The position numbers and the translations under genes are program-made. This document shows positions 37,305 to 49,599 of a DNA stretch of 64,000 nucleotides, one piece after another. The notes under the pieces were generated by a model. It did no database searches, was not told the DNA's origin, and saw only the letters and a program-made list of their open reading frames with translations. The stretch's first letter is position 1, and the number at the start of each line of letters is the position of its first letter. The DNA comes from Cymbidium sinense. Its lineage: Eukaryota > Streptophyta > Magnoliopsida > Asparagales > Orchidaceae. The DNA is taken from positions 98,619,271 to 98,683,270 of the forward strand of contig CM038229.1 of assembly GCA_021442155.1 (NCBI GenBank), read 5' to 3'.

Positions 37305-39349
37305 ATGATTCTCTTTCCATCTTTGGTTAGTCATATATGCTATAGTAGCGATAAATTTTTTAAAAATTTAAAACAAAAAATGATTTAAGTTTAAGTGTGT
37401 AAAATTCAATATGAGGCTACTATGTAGAATGAATCATTCAGTAGAGTATATCTTTATTACACTATTATTTGTTCTATAGTACCCTGCATCTTGAAAGTAT
37501 GGGGTGAAATAATTGCTAATTACTAATCCCCATCTTTCACTTTTTAAATGGATCTACAAAGCACTCGTTTCACCGTTATGAGTGTGCAAACATCATGCTG
37601 TAAAACGTCATCAATCATCGAGAGATGTCCTGGTTACCATTCAATTTGGTAGCTTAAATTTCTCAACTATCGTAAACTCCCCGAGTACCCATCCAGGTGA
37701 TACATTAGTAAGGCCATCTTTGGAAGGCCTCAGTTCTTGGCCTATGCCGTGTAACTAGTTCCAACAACCAGCTATCAAGGAGTTCTCCAGATAGAGAACT
37801 TTAGTTTTCAAAATAGGATCAAGCTCCCATAAAAAAGAGCCATTAGTGGGAAAATTGTGTTTAATACCTTACATTGTTGCCGAGTTGTTTATACCACAAA
37901 GCATGATCATGAAGCTTCCTCATCGAGGGAATTAACTAAAGGAGAGAAGAAGGAGAAAGCAGCGAGGGCTCAACATCTCCTTTGAATCACCTAGTGAGCA
38001 GCGATACTTCTAAAGTATTCCCCACCTTTGACAATCTAAAGTGGGTAAAGAGGAATGCTCTCTGGAAATAAAGTAGTCATTCGAACCAACCACGCTCCAC
38101 CACCACAGAGAGCTGAACAAACAAGATTTGCTAGAATATATAAAGTTCTCAAAGTAGCTAGAACAAAGGCCTAATGAAAAAAGATTTTAGAAAGCGTGGT
38201 AATGGAAAATAGGCTCCACCAAGAAAGTTGCTCTTCTTCTAGATTGGCCAGTGAGCCCAATACGCTTCCCATGGTGAGCATCGACCTTGTCAAAGAATCC
38301 ATTGCCAAAAAAAATGTCACGACAAAATGATAAAAAAATATGGAGGCCAAAGGCCATGTAATGAAACTTTGAGTAATAGAAGAGGTGTGACATCCGATAC
38401 ATATACTGAAATCGTCTCAAAATCAACTCATGCGGATATCCAAAGAAGGATGTCCAGAAAGATATGATTGACACCGCGGAAGAATCCTTTAGAGGATCCC
38501 ATCATCGTCAGTTCACCCTACAGAAAGTTGGCGTTGATCGTGGTCCAGCAGAAGAAGTGGTTGTTTCGCATTGAACCGGAGATCTCGGAAAGCGTCGATC
38601 ATAAATTCTTGTACAAGAAAGAAAATAATGAAGAAGATTCTATATGGAGGTGAAAGCTTTCTATATAGTTAGAGATAGAGATGAGCTCCTGCAGGTACAA
38701 TCAGGGAATCTAAGATTAAATTTGACAATTATGAAGAAAAATCTTAGAATAAAATAGAGGATGGATCTTCAATCTTTGTTGAAGATGAAAGAAGAGAAGA
38801 CCATAATGAGAAAGAGATCATGTGTCAAAGTTGTCTATATGAAACAGGAAATGATATACATACTTTTATAATCGGCCATCTCTAACAATTGTCTAAATGC
38901 ACAAGGAGAAGGGTAGTCAAGTTCTTCCACTAAAATGAGCAAGGAGTAGAACATCAATAAGAAATAGAAGAAGAGGAAGAGTGTTGATTGATGCCATGAC
39001 ATAGAGAGCAAAGAGAAATGCATCAAATGGAGGTCAAAGACAAAGAGATTGCACAACTTGATACTAAAATGAGATATAATGAATATCATGATGGAGATAT
39101 TACAAAAGAATATCACATCAAGTGTTGCACCTATTTTACCGCTAATCAACACGTAGTTAATAATATAAGTTCTATACCAAATGTGGTACCTCAAGATCCT
39201 ACAAGATATATATGAAATGAGACAAGTTAACCCGCTACTTCTCCAACCAACGAAAATCTAGCTAACACACCTAGAATTGTAACAACTACTAAGAAATGAT
39301 AATCAATGAAAAGATAAAGGCAATCACTTTATAAAATAAAATGGTGAGC
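37305..39349 (+). other. Leader region upstream of gag, no clear gene
   Basis: About 2 kb between the primer site and gag. Ogre-type elements often carry an extra ORF1 here. Fragmentary frames are seen (for example 38468-38653 and 39018-39215 on plus, 38187-38474 on minus), but none gives a recognisable domain, so I do not call ORF1. Confidence 0.45.
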
Positions 39350-39900
39350 TGGTCACATTTACGTGAATATGATCAAGTGTCATACCCTAAGGTTATTCGC
39401 CAAAATGTAATACTTTCACGGGCTTGGTAATCCAAAGCAACATCTAGCCCAATTTAAAGCTACTTGTAACACAGAGGGAGCATGCTTAATTGTAAGATCA
39501 ATCGCTAATGGTAAATAATTGTCAAATGATTCGCTTAAAACATTTATTGAGTTGGAGACCATATTTGTGAAGAGGTTCTAGTGCAACCAAGAAAATCACA
39601 ATGACTTTGCTGAAAAGGAGAAAAGATGAGTCAATGACAAAATTCATAAGTCATTGCAACTGTGAAGTGAAAGTAAACAATTAGAAGAGATATGCCAATC
39701 TAATGGGTAATATAGATGATAAAATGGTACCATTTCTATGCATGACATCGACAACATTTCGTGACTTGCTCATATGGATGGCTCACCAATGGGTGGCCGG
39801 TATTGCAAAGGGTGCTAAGGGATGCAAATGGCAACTTCTCAAAGCCATGGGTCATTTTTTGATTGACAAAGACATCTGTTGAGTCTATTCAATAAAAATT
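39350..39900 (+). pseudogene. Tat/Ogre gag remnant
   Basis: 'GLGNPKQHLAQFKATCNT' is readable around 39420-39475. It is followed by 'SIANGKLLSN', 'FIELETIFVKRF' (about 39540-39580) and 'KDESMTKFISHCN' (about 39620-39665). These match the conserved 'GNPKQHLAHF ... FTWY..L ... F..RF ... MIEL ... DEPV..YI.RW' course of Tat-lineage gag. Several frame breaks occur. Confidence 0.75.
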
Positions 39901-41800
39901 ATTGAAGCGGATGATCAATACAAGGGCATTATCATTGGGAGATAATAAAGGTGTGGTGGATCACAAACTTTCTCTTAACAATGAAAATAACCGACTGATG
40001 CGACATGAAGAACTTCCAGTGTTATTTTGTATACACAAATAGATCTAACAACACTCTGCGACTTTTGCAGATAGCTACTAGCTTTGATTTTGTATGACAT
40101 AGTCTAGATAATCACACTATTCCTCCGGCTCTTTGAGGAGGATAGAAAATATCCATTTTTTTATGGCTTTTCTACATTGTAACTTTTTTTTATTATCAAT
40201 GCAAATGCATCTTTTCGAATAGGTGGCTAAATTCAAAAGTTGAATCACCCTAAGTCTAAGTCTGCGAGATAAAGCAAAGAGAAACAAATCTTTAGACTCA
40301 AGAAGAAATAAATTCATGTCGCTCTATAGCTTAAATGGCAAAAGTGGGTGGTATACAATGTGGATAAAGGAAAGCAATGTATAATGATGATAAGGGTAAA
40401 AAGCTATATCTAATTCATAGCCAAAATTAGTATTAGAGGTAATGACAAATCGACTTTTCCAAGTGGTGGGAAGCATCCAAAATAAGCAACAAGAGATGAA
40501 ATGCGGCCATCTCTTAAGAAAAGATGAACAAAGAATATTCCTTTAAAAGAGACAAGGTGGCTAAATTATTTAGGCAAGCACAAAGCCGGTACGCTACTAA
40601 ATTAAAAGGCTCAAGAAGATCAAGTCAACAATCCAAATTATCCCTATCATTGATGATCTCATCCTATTGAAGATTATTATGTCTTCAAAGATTGCTAGAA
40701 AGGAAGCATTAGGTGAATTTACACTATCCAATAATGTTCTAGTAACCCAAAAAGAGTCTACAAGATGATTATGTCCTCTTCGTATCATCCAACAAAGATA
40801 AACATAGGAGAAATTAGCTGACGAAAGAATGACAAAATGAGTCTTTAAAAAAGATTGTGAAGATGTTAAAGCAACTAAAAGACATCCCTAGTGTTAAGTG
40901 GAAATCACCACTTCCTATATTGGACTTAAGAGAGATGCCTAAATCAAGTATTTGGGCTTCTCACATATTCTAATAAGGCTACTTCATCATAGCAGAAGTA
41001 GTCTAAAAAAATGCCCCATAAATCAAAGAAGTCACTAAGAAAAGGAAGATCAAGAAGAGAACTATAACTCAAAAGATCATTAACAATCTAGAGGAGTATC
41101 ACCAAGGCAAGACATCCATTTAGCTTTGTGACTTCATGCCTAAACTTCATATTGAATCGATGAAGAAGATAATGGTGAATCTTGTTAGTAGAGACATGTC
41201 AATCATCTACGTGATGTCGATATTCTTCAGCGCTCAAACTACAAGGGTAGTAGACCAACCATCACAACTCTTGTGAAAGTAAGAAGAGCAACTAATGTCT
41301 AAATTTTGTTGAATGACTCAACAAGACAATAATGATGAAGATCTATGTTTTTTCTCGATGGGAGTCGCTATTGATATCATCAATGCATGAAACGTATGAC
41401 GTTGAAAAATGAGTTTTTGTCCAATCTAAATAAGAAAAGAACTTTGAAGAAACTACCTCTTGATGAAGCAAGATAAGATTCATTCTGTTAAGAAGTGGTA
41501 AAGTCTTACCACCTTCATTAAAGAAGGAAATGCATATAAAGACAAAGATAAATAAATTGAATTCAACCAAGATATCATTCCCATAAATCCTAGGATAAAG
41601 CCTAAATCAAGCGAGAAGATAGATTATAATATTTTATCACATCTAGAAAAGATAATTGAGTGTACGGCTCTCTTGATGTCAAAAGACCTCAGAAACTTTG
41701 ATATAAGTTCTCAAAGATCGAGAGTTATGAAGCTTACTTTGTTGAAAAAATCATATGCAAAACTCAAGATCTCCCAAGAATCACATTTTTTGAAGAAGAT
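39901..41800 (+). pseudogene. gag-protease linker region, degenerate
   Basis: Around 40620-40740, frame pieces 'QVNNPNYPYH', 'SHPIEDYYVFKDC' and 'YTIQ' recall the cysteine/histidine-containing 'DPNYCKYHR..SHPIE.C..LKD' stretch between gag and protease of Tat elements. The rest up to 41800 has only short frames. The expected polyprotein order supports a pol linker. Confidence 0.5.
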
Positions 41801-42160
41801 CTTATGTTGGGAACAGATCACAATCGCCTCTTATGTTACCGCAGAGTGATGACATCTTGATTAGCCAAATATTGATTGATCTAGGTTCTATCAATCTTAT
41901 AAGTCTAAAGGTATTAATAGGATTATCACTTGATATCCAACATCTTGGGAGAGATAAGTTGATGGTTCATGGATTAAATGAAAAGAAAACTCGGGTTCTT
42001 TTATTCTCCCACTCAAGTTCGGACTTTATATACGTAAGCTAAGTTTCATGTAATCGATGATACATCATTTAAAGCTCTCAGCCATGAGTATGGCATGGTC
42101 CCATTAACTATGCATCAATGTATGAAGTATCTAAAAGATGGAGAAGAATTCAAAATTCTG
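41801..42160 (+). pseudogene. Tat/Ogre aspartic protease remnant
   Basis: A 69-residue frame (41833-42042) reads 'ILIDLGSINLISLKVL', where the usual retropepsin DxGSxxN box appears as DLGSIN, then 'LSLDIQHLGRDKLMVHGLN'. Just beyond, in another frame, 'FHVIDDTSFKAL' and 'MVPLTMHQCMKYL' (about 42048-42135) match the 'vHVIDA.TSYN.LLGRPW...STLHQC.K' end of Tat protease. One frameshift separates them. Confidence 0.7.
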
Positions 42161-43129
42161 TAACCTACAACCATTCTCAATGAAGCAAAGATCTATGAAG
42201 TTGCAAAACATTTCATCCTCAAAGAGACTGTTATGAGCCTCTTGAAGTGGTATCATCCACTTCAAGAACAAAAAGCAATTCACAAAGTAAAGAGCAAGCA
42301 AAAGAGGAAGAAAGAAGACAATGCGACTCTCCCTAAAACACTTGATTCTAAACCTAAATCAAGAAAATCAGCCTCATTTGGAAAGTGACATAGAAGAAGA
42401 AGAAGATATTCCTATCAAACCTAAGAGAACTTATAAGCTCTCAAGAAATGCAGAGTATGAAATAAGTGATTCGATTGACTATGATTTTAAATCTACTTAT
42501 GGAAATAGAGTTCGATGGCGCATCAAGAAGGATATCTCACTTGGCGTCGATGACTCACTTTACCCATCCTCAAGAAGGTTTCAAAAAAATTACCCACTAG
42601 AGGTTCATAATATTGAAGAATTGATAATATTCTATGTGCCACCATTGAGTGAGAGGAATAAGAACTCTATTTTACAAATCAAGAGTCTCGACTCAAAATT
42701 TTGAACGCTCAACATAAAAGTTACATGAGATAGTACCAACAAGAATACAATATACTATCCACGTAAAATTACAAAGAATGATGCATAAGTTTGAATTCAT
42801 ATGATAACTACTAAACATAGGACTCAAATCTTTAACAAGATGTGGAGCCAAAGAAGTCTCAAGCATTATGAAGAAGTGATAAATTTCACTAAAGGTCTTG
42901 GTTCATCCCAAATCCCATCAATAGAGCCTATTATAATATAATAGAAGTTGAGATTGAGACTCATGAAGAAGATGATTCCTGAAATTCTTCTTAAAATGAT
43001 GAAGAAGTAGCGCCCATACCAAGAACTTGAAGATGGTGGACAAATAGCTATTATGGATGAACTTAAAGAAATCAACTATTGAGGATGATCCCCATCCAAC
43101 TTTCAATGCCCTTCTGATGAGAAAGTTGA
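42161..43129 (+). pseudogene. Protease-RT linker of the Tat/Ogre-like polyprotein
   Basis: Acidic and basic spacer sequence. One 127-residue frame is open (42321-42704: 'HLESDIEEEEDIPIKPKRTY', 'VHNIEELIIFYVPPLS'). No domain is recognisable. Its position and acidic texture suit the linker between protease and RT. Confidence 0.45.
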
Positions 43130-44078
43130 AGAGCTAAAATACTACTTTGTGAATTCGATTGCTTTGGGTCATATTCCAAAAAATGCCGTGCTTATCCTCG
43201 ATGTAGCGTTCATAAATTAGCTATTAAACTAGATGCAAAAAACAAGCTCCTAGGCAAATGAGATTGAGATCAAGAACGTGTAATTACAAAAAATTAAGAA
43301 ACTAATCAAAGTAGTTTCATTTGAGAGGAGAAGTATCTGATTGATAGTTAATATTGTTCCAAGAAGAATACAATCCGCGCATTGACTTCTGGACCTAAAT
43401 AAGGTGTGCCTAAAAAATGACTTCGCTTAACATCGAACTAAGTGGACAACACCTCCAACTATGATATATATTCTCATTTATGGACATATCGTGGGATACA
43501 ACCAAATCAAATACATGAAGATGAAAACATATATCATTCATAACACCTATATCTATTGTTACACGATCATGCCCTTTTTGAAAATGGAGCTACATACCAA
43601 AGAGCCATGACGATATTTTGATGAGTTGATTCATCAAAAGGTGGAATATTATCGACGATTTAGTGGTGAAAGCTTAAACCGTGAAACCACTTGAAGGTTT
43701 AAGAATTGTTGAGAGAATAAAATATAATATAAAGATGAATCTCTAAAATGTGCATTTTCATCTAGAAAATTTATCGTATACGTCATAGAGGTATTAAAAT
43801 AGATCCGCTAAAATCAAGGCAATGTGATACCTCCTAAGAGTTTCGACCTTCTCTTTACAAGGATATCGATTCATCCCGATTCATACCAAACCCATCGATG
43901 TCAACCATAAGGCTAATGAAGAAGGATGCTCCATTCGTGTGGGACAAGGAGTGTGTGGATAAGGTGTGATACCACATCTTTACTTATTATGAGGGTATGA
44001 TATTAAGGAATAATTTACTATCTGAAGATAGAAATCACTACCTTATAATGACTTAATCAGGGGACTGGCATGATGGTA
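43130..44078 (+). pseudogene. Tat/Ogre reverse transcriptase remnant, cut at its 3' end by an insertion
   Basis: Pieces in order: 'LLDLNKVCLKNDFA' (about 43395-43430, normally DLNKACPKDDFPLP), 'GYNQIKYMKMKTYI' (about 43490-43535), 'YCYTIMP' (about 43555-43575), 'HQKVEYY' at the place of the V-Y-DD box (about 43635), then 'SLKCAFSSRKFIVYVI' (about 43740-43785). The catalytic YVDD is unreadable ('EYYRRFSGES'). The end near 44050-44078 ('LNQGTGMMV') matches the start of the RNase H connection. The frame then leaves retroelement sequence until 51596. Confidence 0.7.
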
Positions 44079-45064
44079 ATATACAGAGATCTTTTCCTAC
44101 TTACATGAAAAGTAAAGTAAGGTTTATTTTAAGCTCTCATTAAGTTCCTATGAAGCTCATAATTACATCAAATTAGGTCTCCAAAGATTTCAAGATTTAA
44201 GACTATCAAAGGATTAATTATATTTTAGAAAATCAAATGGGATAGATGGAGAAGACTTATTTTGGAATACAAAGGAAGAAAGTAGAAATGCTCATGATGA
44301 AAGAATTTAGAGCATTCCAATCTATATAATTGGGCTTTATATTTTTAAAAAATTTTAAGAGAGTCAATTATTTTGAGTTGACATTTTATTAAATTAATTT
44401 ATAATCACAACATAAGATTGTGAAAATGCCTAAGAGATGATGATTTATGCTTGTAACTTGAAGGAAATAGCTACCTTAGATTCTATACTATGAGCCTTGG
44501 TAAAAAAACAAAGGCATGACCTAAATCTAAAACTTATTTGGCTGCTTTTGGATTCTTAAAAGTGATTTAAAGTATTCGAAAAGTTGTTGTTCAATATAAA
44601 GTTTAGATTAATTGTTTGAATAAAATAGCTTTTTATAATTTAGATTAAAGATTTATATTAAAATAAGAAATGACCAAATGAATCTCTTTTAGATAATCCC
44701 AACAATGATATTTAGTGTAAGAGGTTATTACCATTCAAAAATATATGCATCATAATATATATTTAAAAAAAAATTAATCAAACTCAAAATAATTTATTTT
44801 TAATAAAAAATATTTTTTTTGATTAATTCACCAAATCAAATGGCATAGCATGTTTTGTTTTCTTTTACTTTATATATATATTTATCTAATGCTAAAAAAT
44901 AAAAGTCTAACAAAATTTAATTGTATAAACAAAATTTAACAAAAATAAATAAAAATAAAAAATATATTTAATTAAAACTTTATTATGATCAACATATGGG
45001 ATTAGAAATTAAGACTAGAAATTAAGGAAAAAAATTATAATGAAAAGAGCATTTCATAATAATA

Positions 45065-45182
<118 letters not shown>

Positions 45183-46559
45183 TTTATATTTATATTTATT
45201 TATTTTCCATTCCACATTTTCAACCAATTTCAAGAAAAGTAAATGCAAAAAAAGCTTATTCAAATCTAAGACAAAAAATGGGTATATGATTTACCTCCTA
45301 CAAGAGAGAATAAATCACCAGCTATTATCGTGGCAACCAACTCTTCCTACACTTTAAATCCATGTAGACTTATGCTTTGCAAGATGGCTAGCTATTATTT
45401 ATTTAGAAAGGACTAAGTCTTAAACTCACTCCTAAGAGACTAGAGTATGAGTGGTATGAAACCATTATTTAATCAAATTTTATCAAATTTATTTGATTCT
45501 TTTGTTTATTGTGCTATGAGATTTTGTATGCCTAAATGCATGAGAATTTGATTATAGGCCAAATCAAGAGAGAAAGGTTCTTCCACCAAAGGTTCTCAGG
45601 TTAAACCTTCATTCTCTAAAGATGAAGCTCCTCAAGAGTGAATAATATGATATGCATGATATTATAAAATCATTCATCCATAAAGGAGTTGCTAAAAATT
45701 TTATTATCTTGATTTAATTTCTATGTTTTTATGTGAGGTTATGAGTTGTTTTAAAATTTTAGTTATGAGTTGTTAATTGGGATAGAAAATTAATTTTTTA
45801 TCTTAAGAGCCTACCGCATCCGTGTCACATTCAAGCATCAATCATAAAGAAACTATGAAAACATGTTCTAATGTGAAATCTAAACACAACATCAAACAAT
45901 TTTATAGACTATAAAAGAATAAAAGGTCGTCGGTTCCAGAAAAAGAGAAAAAAGATGGTAGAAGCTCTACCCTTATACAACCCGGATTACAAAAAAAAAA
46001 TAACAATGCATGCTATGGGGTCTTTTTTTCTTCTTCATTTCTTCTCTTTCTTTTTTGATTTGCTCCAAAAGGCATCATAGGCATTGGACTAAGCCTTGCC
46101 ACCGCTCATCCTAATCCCCATAACACTAATCCTAATTCTTAATGCAAAATTACATTAAAAATAAGAAAAGTAAATCTAGCTACACTGCAAAATAAATGTT
46201 AGCTAAACACACCATACAACCAAGCAATTATATGAATAATTTGGACTTAGCACCCACACATGGGTAACCAAGCCCACATGTCCTAACATGTTATGCTTAG
46301 GGGCTAAGCAACTTGCACAACAAACACATTTATATTTTTATTACAATATTTAAGCACAACCCCTACAAAAAATATGATTAGCTTAATAACGCCTAACATC
46401 CGCCTACAAAACATACACCCTAACATCCAATCTAAAATATTACATCACAAAATAAAACACAACATCATACATACAATGCCCCTAACTTAGCAAAAGTGGT
46501 GACTTAATATTCTAATGTGTGTGCTTAAGGCTTGTAAGACTTTACTAGGCTTCTTTAGT

Positions 46560-48770
46560 TTAAATTTCAATTTGAATTTGAATTTATTTAAATTTTACCT
46601 TTGGGTGATTTCAATTTAAATGATTTAATGATTTTTTATTTTATTTTACTTTTATTTGGTTAAAATGATGTTTAGTTTTCAAGAATGAAGAGTAGAATGA
46701 GTTTGAATTTGTAGATGAGACTCACCCTATTCTACATCCTAATTCCTAAAGAGAATCTAACCAAGGTCCTTAAGTATCTTAATTAGCCCATTTAAATTTA
46801 TGTAATTTGATTTGATTTATTTGAATTTAGAATTAGATTTGAGTTTGTTTATTTGATTGATTTTGGATTAGATGTTTTAGTTTAATTGCATCTTGATAAT
46901 TCAATATCCTATAATGAAGTTTAAGTTTGTTTAAGTTCATGTGTTTTATTGATTATTTTTAGATTTTGATTTAACTAAAGCTTGATAATTCAATATCCTT
47001 AATATCTAATGAAGTTTAAGTTTGTTTAAGTTCATGTTCTTTTGATTGATTAATTTTAGATTAGATGTTTTGGTTTAATTAAATCTTGATAATTCAATAT
47101 CCTTTTAAATTAATATTAATTCTTTTCTTTGATTATGGTTATGTGACTTAATTTCATGCTTATTTGATTGTGATTATGGTTCATTTATTTGTAGGTTTGA
47201 TCATATTAGATTAATTGAGATTTTATTTTGATTTTTAATTGAGTTTGATTCTTTATAATTAGATTTTATTTTAATCACATCCATTTGTCATGTTTATCAA
47301 AGTTTGGTTTGTATTTTGATTTCATACATTGGATAGTTAATTAGTTTATCTTATTTAAGTAGGTTGAATGAGATTTGATTTGATTATATTAAATTGATGA
47401 GAGTCTTTCTTAATTTAACTTAATTTGATTTAATTTGATTTGATTAGCTTTATTGGTCTATGGATTTGTTTAGGTTCAATGTGATTATGTGATTAGTTTA
47501 ATTAAGAGTGTATTTATGTTAATTATAAAGGTTTGTTTAATTCAATTTGATTTCATATTTGTTTAGACTAATGATGTATAATGACTTAATAATTTAGGTT
47601 TAATTTATGTTTTGATTAATATTTAATTGTATTTATGTTTGATTAAGCTTAGGTTTAATATGATAAATTTGATTAACTTAATTAGTTTATTTAAGAGGTA
47701 TAATTAATTATTAAATTAAATAAAGATTTGTTTAATTTTAATTTGATTTCATATTTATTTTGTTAATGTAATTAATGAGTTAATGATTTAAGTTTAAATT
47801 AGGTTTGATTATCATTTAATTGCATTATGTTTGATTGTTTAAGTTATATGATTAATTTAATTAATTAATTTATGTAATATGTGATTAAATTATTTGTTAG
47901 ATTAATTAAGTGTTTGATTTGGAATTAATTTAATGATTTATAAAATTAATTTAATTTATTAAGATGGATTAATTTATTAAGTTTGCATTAATTAAATTTT
48001 GATTAATTAAGTTTGATTATTTAATTAAGGTTTGTTTAATTGAGATTAATGAATTTATAATTAATTTTTTTAGGTTTTGATTAGTGTTTAATTGCATCTT
48101 AATTATGTTTTGATTAAGTTAATGTTTAATATGATTAATTTGATTAACTAATTAATTTTTGGTGTGATTATTAAATTTAATTAGGGTTTGATTTAAGCTT
48201 AATTTTAGATTAGCTTTAATGTAACTTATTTAAATTAATTTGATTAATTAATGATGGATTAATTTATTAAATTTACATTAATTAGATGTTTGACTAATTA
48301 AGTTTGATTATTTATGGTTAGGTTTTACTTGATTTTATTCATTTATTATGTTTGTATAATTTCATTAACATTGATTTAGTTATTAGGTTGAAATATTTAA
48401 TTGTTAATTAATTATCTTATTCCAAATGGATGTGATTTAATTATTTAAGTTTACTTTAATTTTATTTGGTTTAATTCGATTAGTATCAAATGATTAAAGT
48501 TTTCTAAATTTGTTGTTTTGAGTTTGATTTAAGATTTAATCATTTAATTGAGTTTTATTAACTTAAATAGTTTAATCATATTTAATTTAATTTTTCTAAG
48601 AATGATATTTCTGATTTGAGATTTGATTAATGATTGCTTAAGTGCTATTTCATTTCTAATTTTGATTTAATATTTAAATTATTTTAGATTATATTTTAAT
48701 TAACTCCTTAATTGATTAAACTCTAACCTTAAGTATTTGTTTGGGGTTCATTAAGATTCAGATCACATTA
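46560..48770. repeat. C-poor low-complexity region of degenerate TTTGATTTAATT words
   Basis: About 2.2 kb in which the plus strand is nearly free of C (for example 2 C in 47641-47700) while G is common. It is built from drifting words such as 'tttgattaattt', 'aggtttgatt' and 'tttaatttgattt'. No fixed period is evident by eye and no frame is open for long. It lies inside the nested insertion. Confidence 0.75.
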
Positions 48771-49174
48771 TTTTCTTAAGAGTCTAGATGTCAACCAAAG
48801 TGATTTAAGCCATTTTGAAGATTTTTGTAAATTTTGAATTTTTATTTGATTTATTTTATTAAAATGGACAATCTGAACTTCAAAATTTAATTTCTATAAA
48901 TCAGATGTCTTTTTTCACTTGAAATTTTATGGTGTGTTTTAACTTTAATATCAATCTAAAATTTCAACTTAATCAATTATATTTTGATTTAATTAATAAA
49001 ATTTTCACTAAAACTTAAATTAAGCTCAAAATACTTAGTAAATTTGGGATTTTGGGTTTGTTGATTTCTCTGGAAAGACTAATCCAGCCCTTATTTGCAA
49101 TTTTGGTTAAGTATTTTATTTTTATGAATTTTGAAATTTTAGGTGATTTAAATTAATTTTTTTATAAAAGGAAA

Positions 49175-49441
49175 TACGCGAAGGCCGACCTTTGGAAAGG
49201 AAAATGACTGTCACTCCGTCCGATCGCAGATGGACGGAGCATATCGCACGATCTATGCCGTGATCGCTGACGACATGGCGTAAATGTGCACCGACGATCT
49301 AGATCGCATCGAGATCCGGTCCCATCGACGACCAGCCGATCTCATGAAATTGCGATCGGGCGATTGATCAGCATCCGAAGGCCGGTCGCTGATCCACGAA
49401 CGCCGCCCGATCCCGCGTGATCGGACGACGATTGTAGCCAC
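49175..49441. other. GC-rich block inside the nested insertion
   Basis: About 265 bp rich in 'gatcg' and 'cgatc' words ('ccgtccgatcgcagatgga', 'cgcccgatcccgcgtgatcg') between AT-rich stretches. A 62-residue minus-strand frame covers it (Arg/Ser-rich), with no known domain. In position it resembles the GC-rich blocks of elements 1 and 2. Confidence 0.55.
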
Positions 49442-49599
49442 GAATGTGTTTTAGTTTTTTTGAAAAAATGAGGTTTCTAAGCCAAAACTTATCCAAATGG
49501 ACCGTTTTCACATCGATTCACATCAAAAAATTCTATTTCTAATTGGGATGATTTAAAGTAAAATAGGGATTATCTAGGGGAAATTCTTAAAATGCAAAA

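Noticed and set aside
38187..38474. 95-residue minus-strand frame as an Ogre ORF or host gene
   Set aside because: No recognisable domain, opposite to the element's coding strand, and no support from a second copy.
42321..42704. 127-residue frame as an independent gene
   Set aside because: It lies between protease and RT remnants in the right orientation and is best explained as polyprotein linker.
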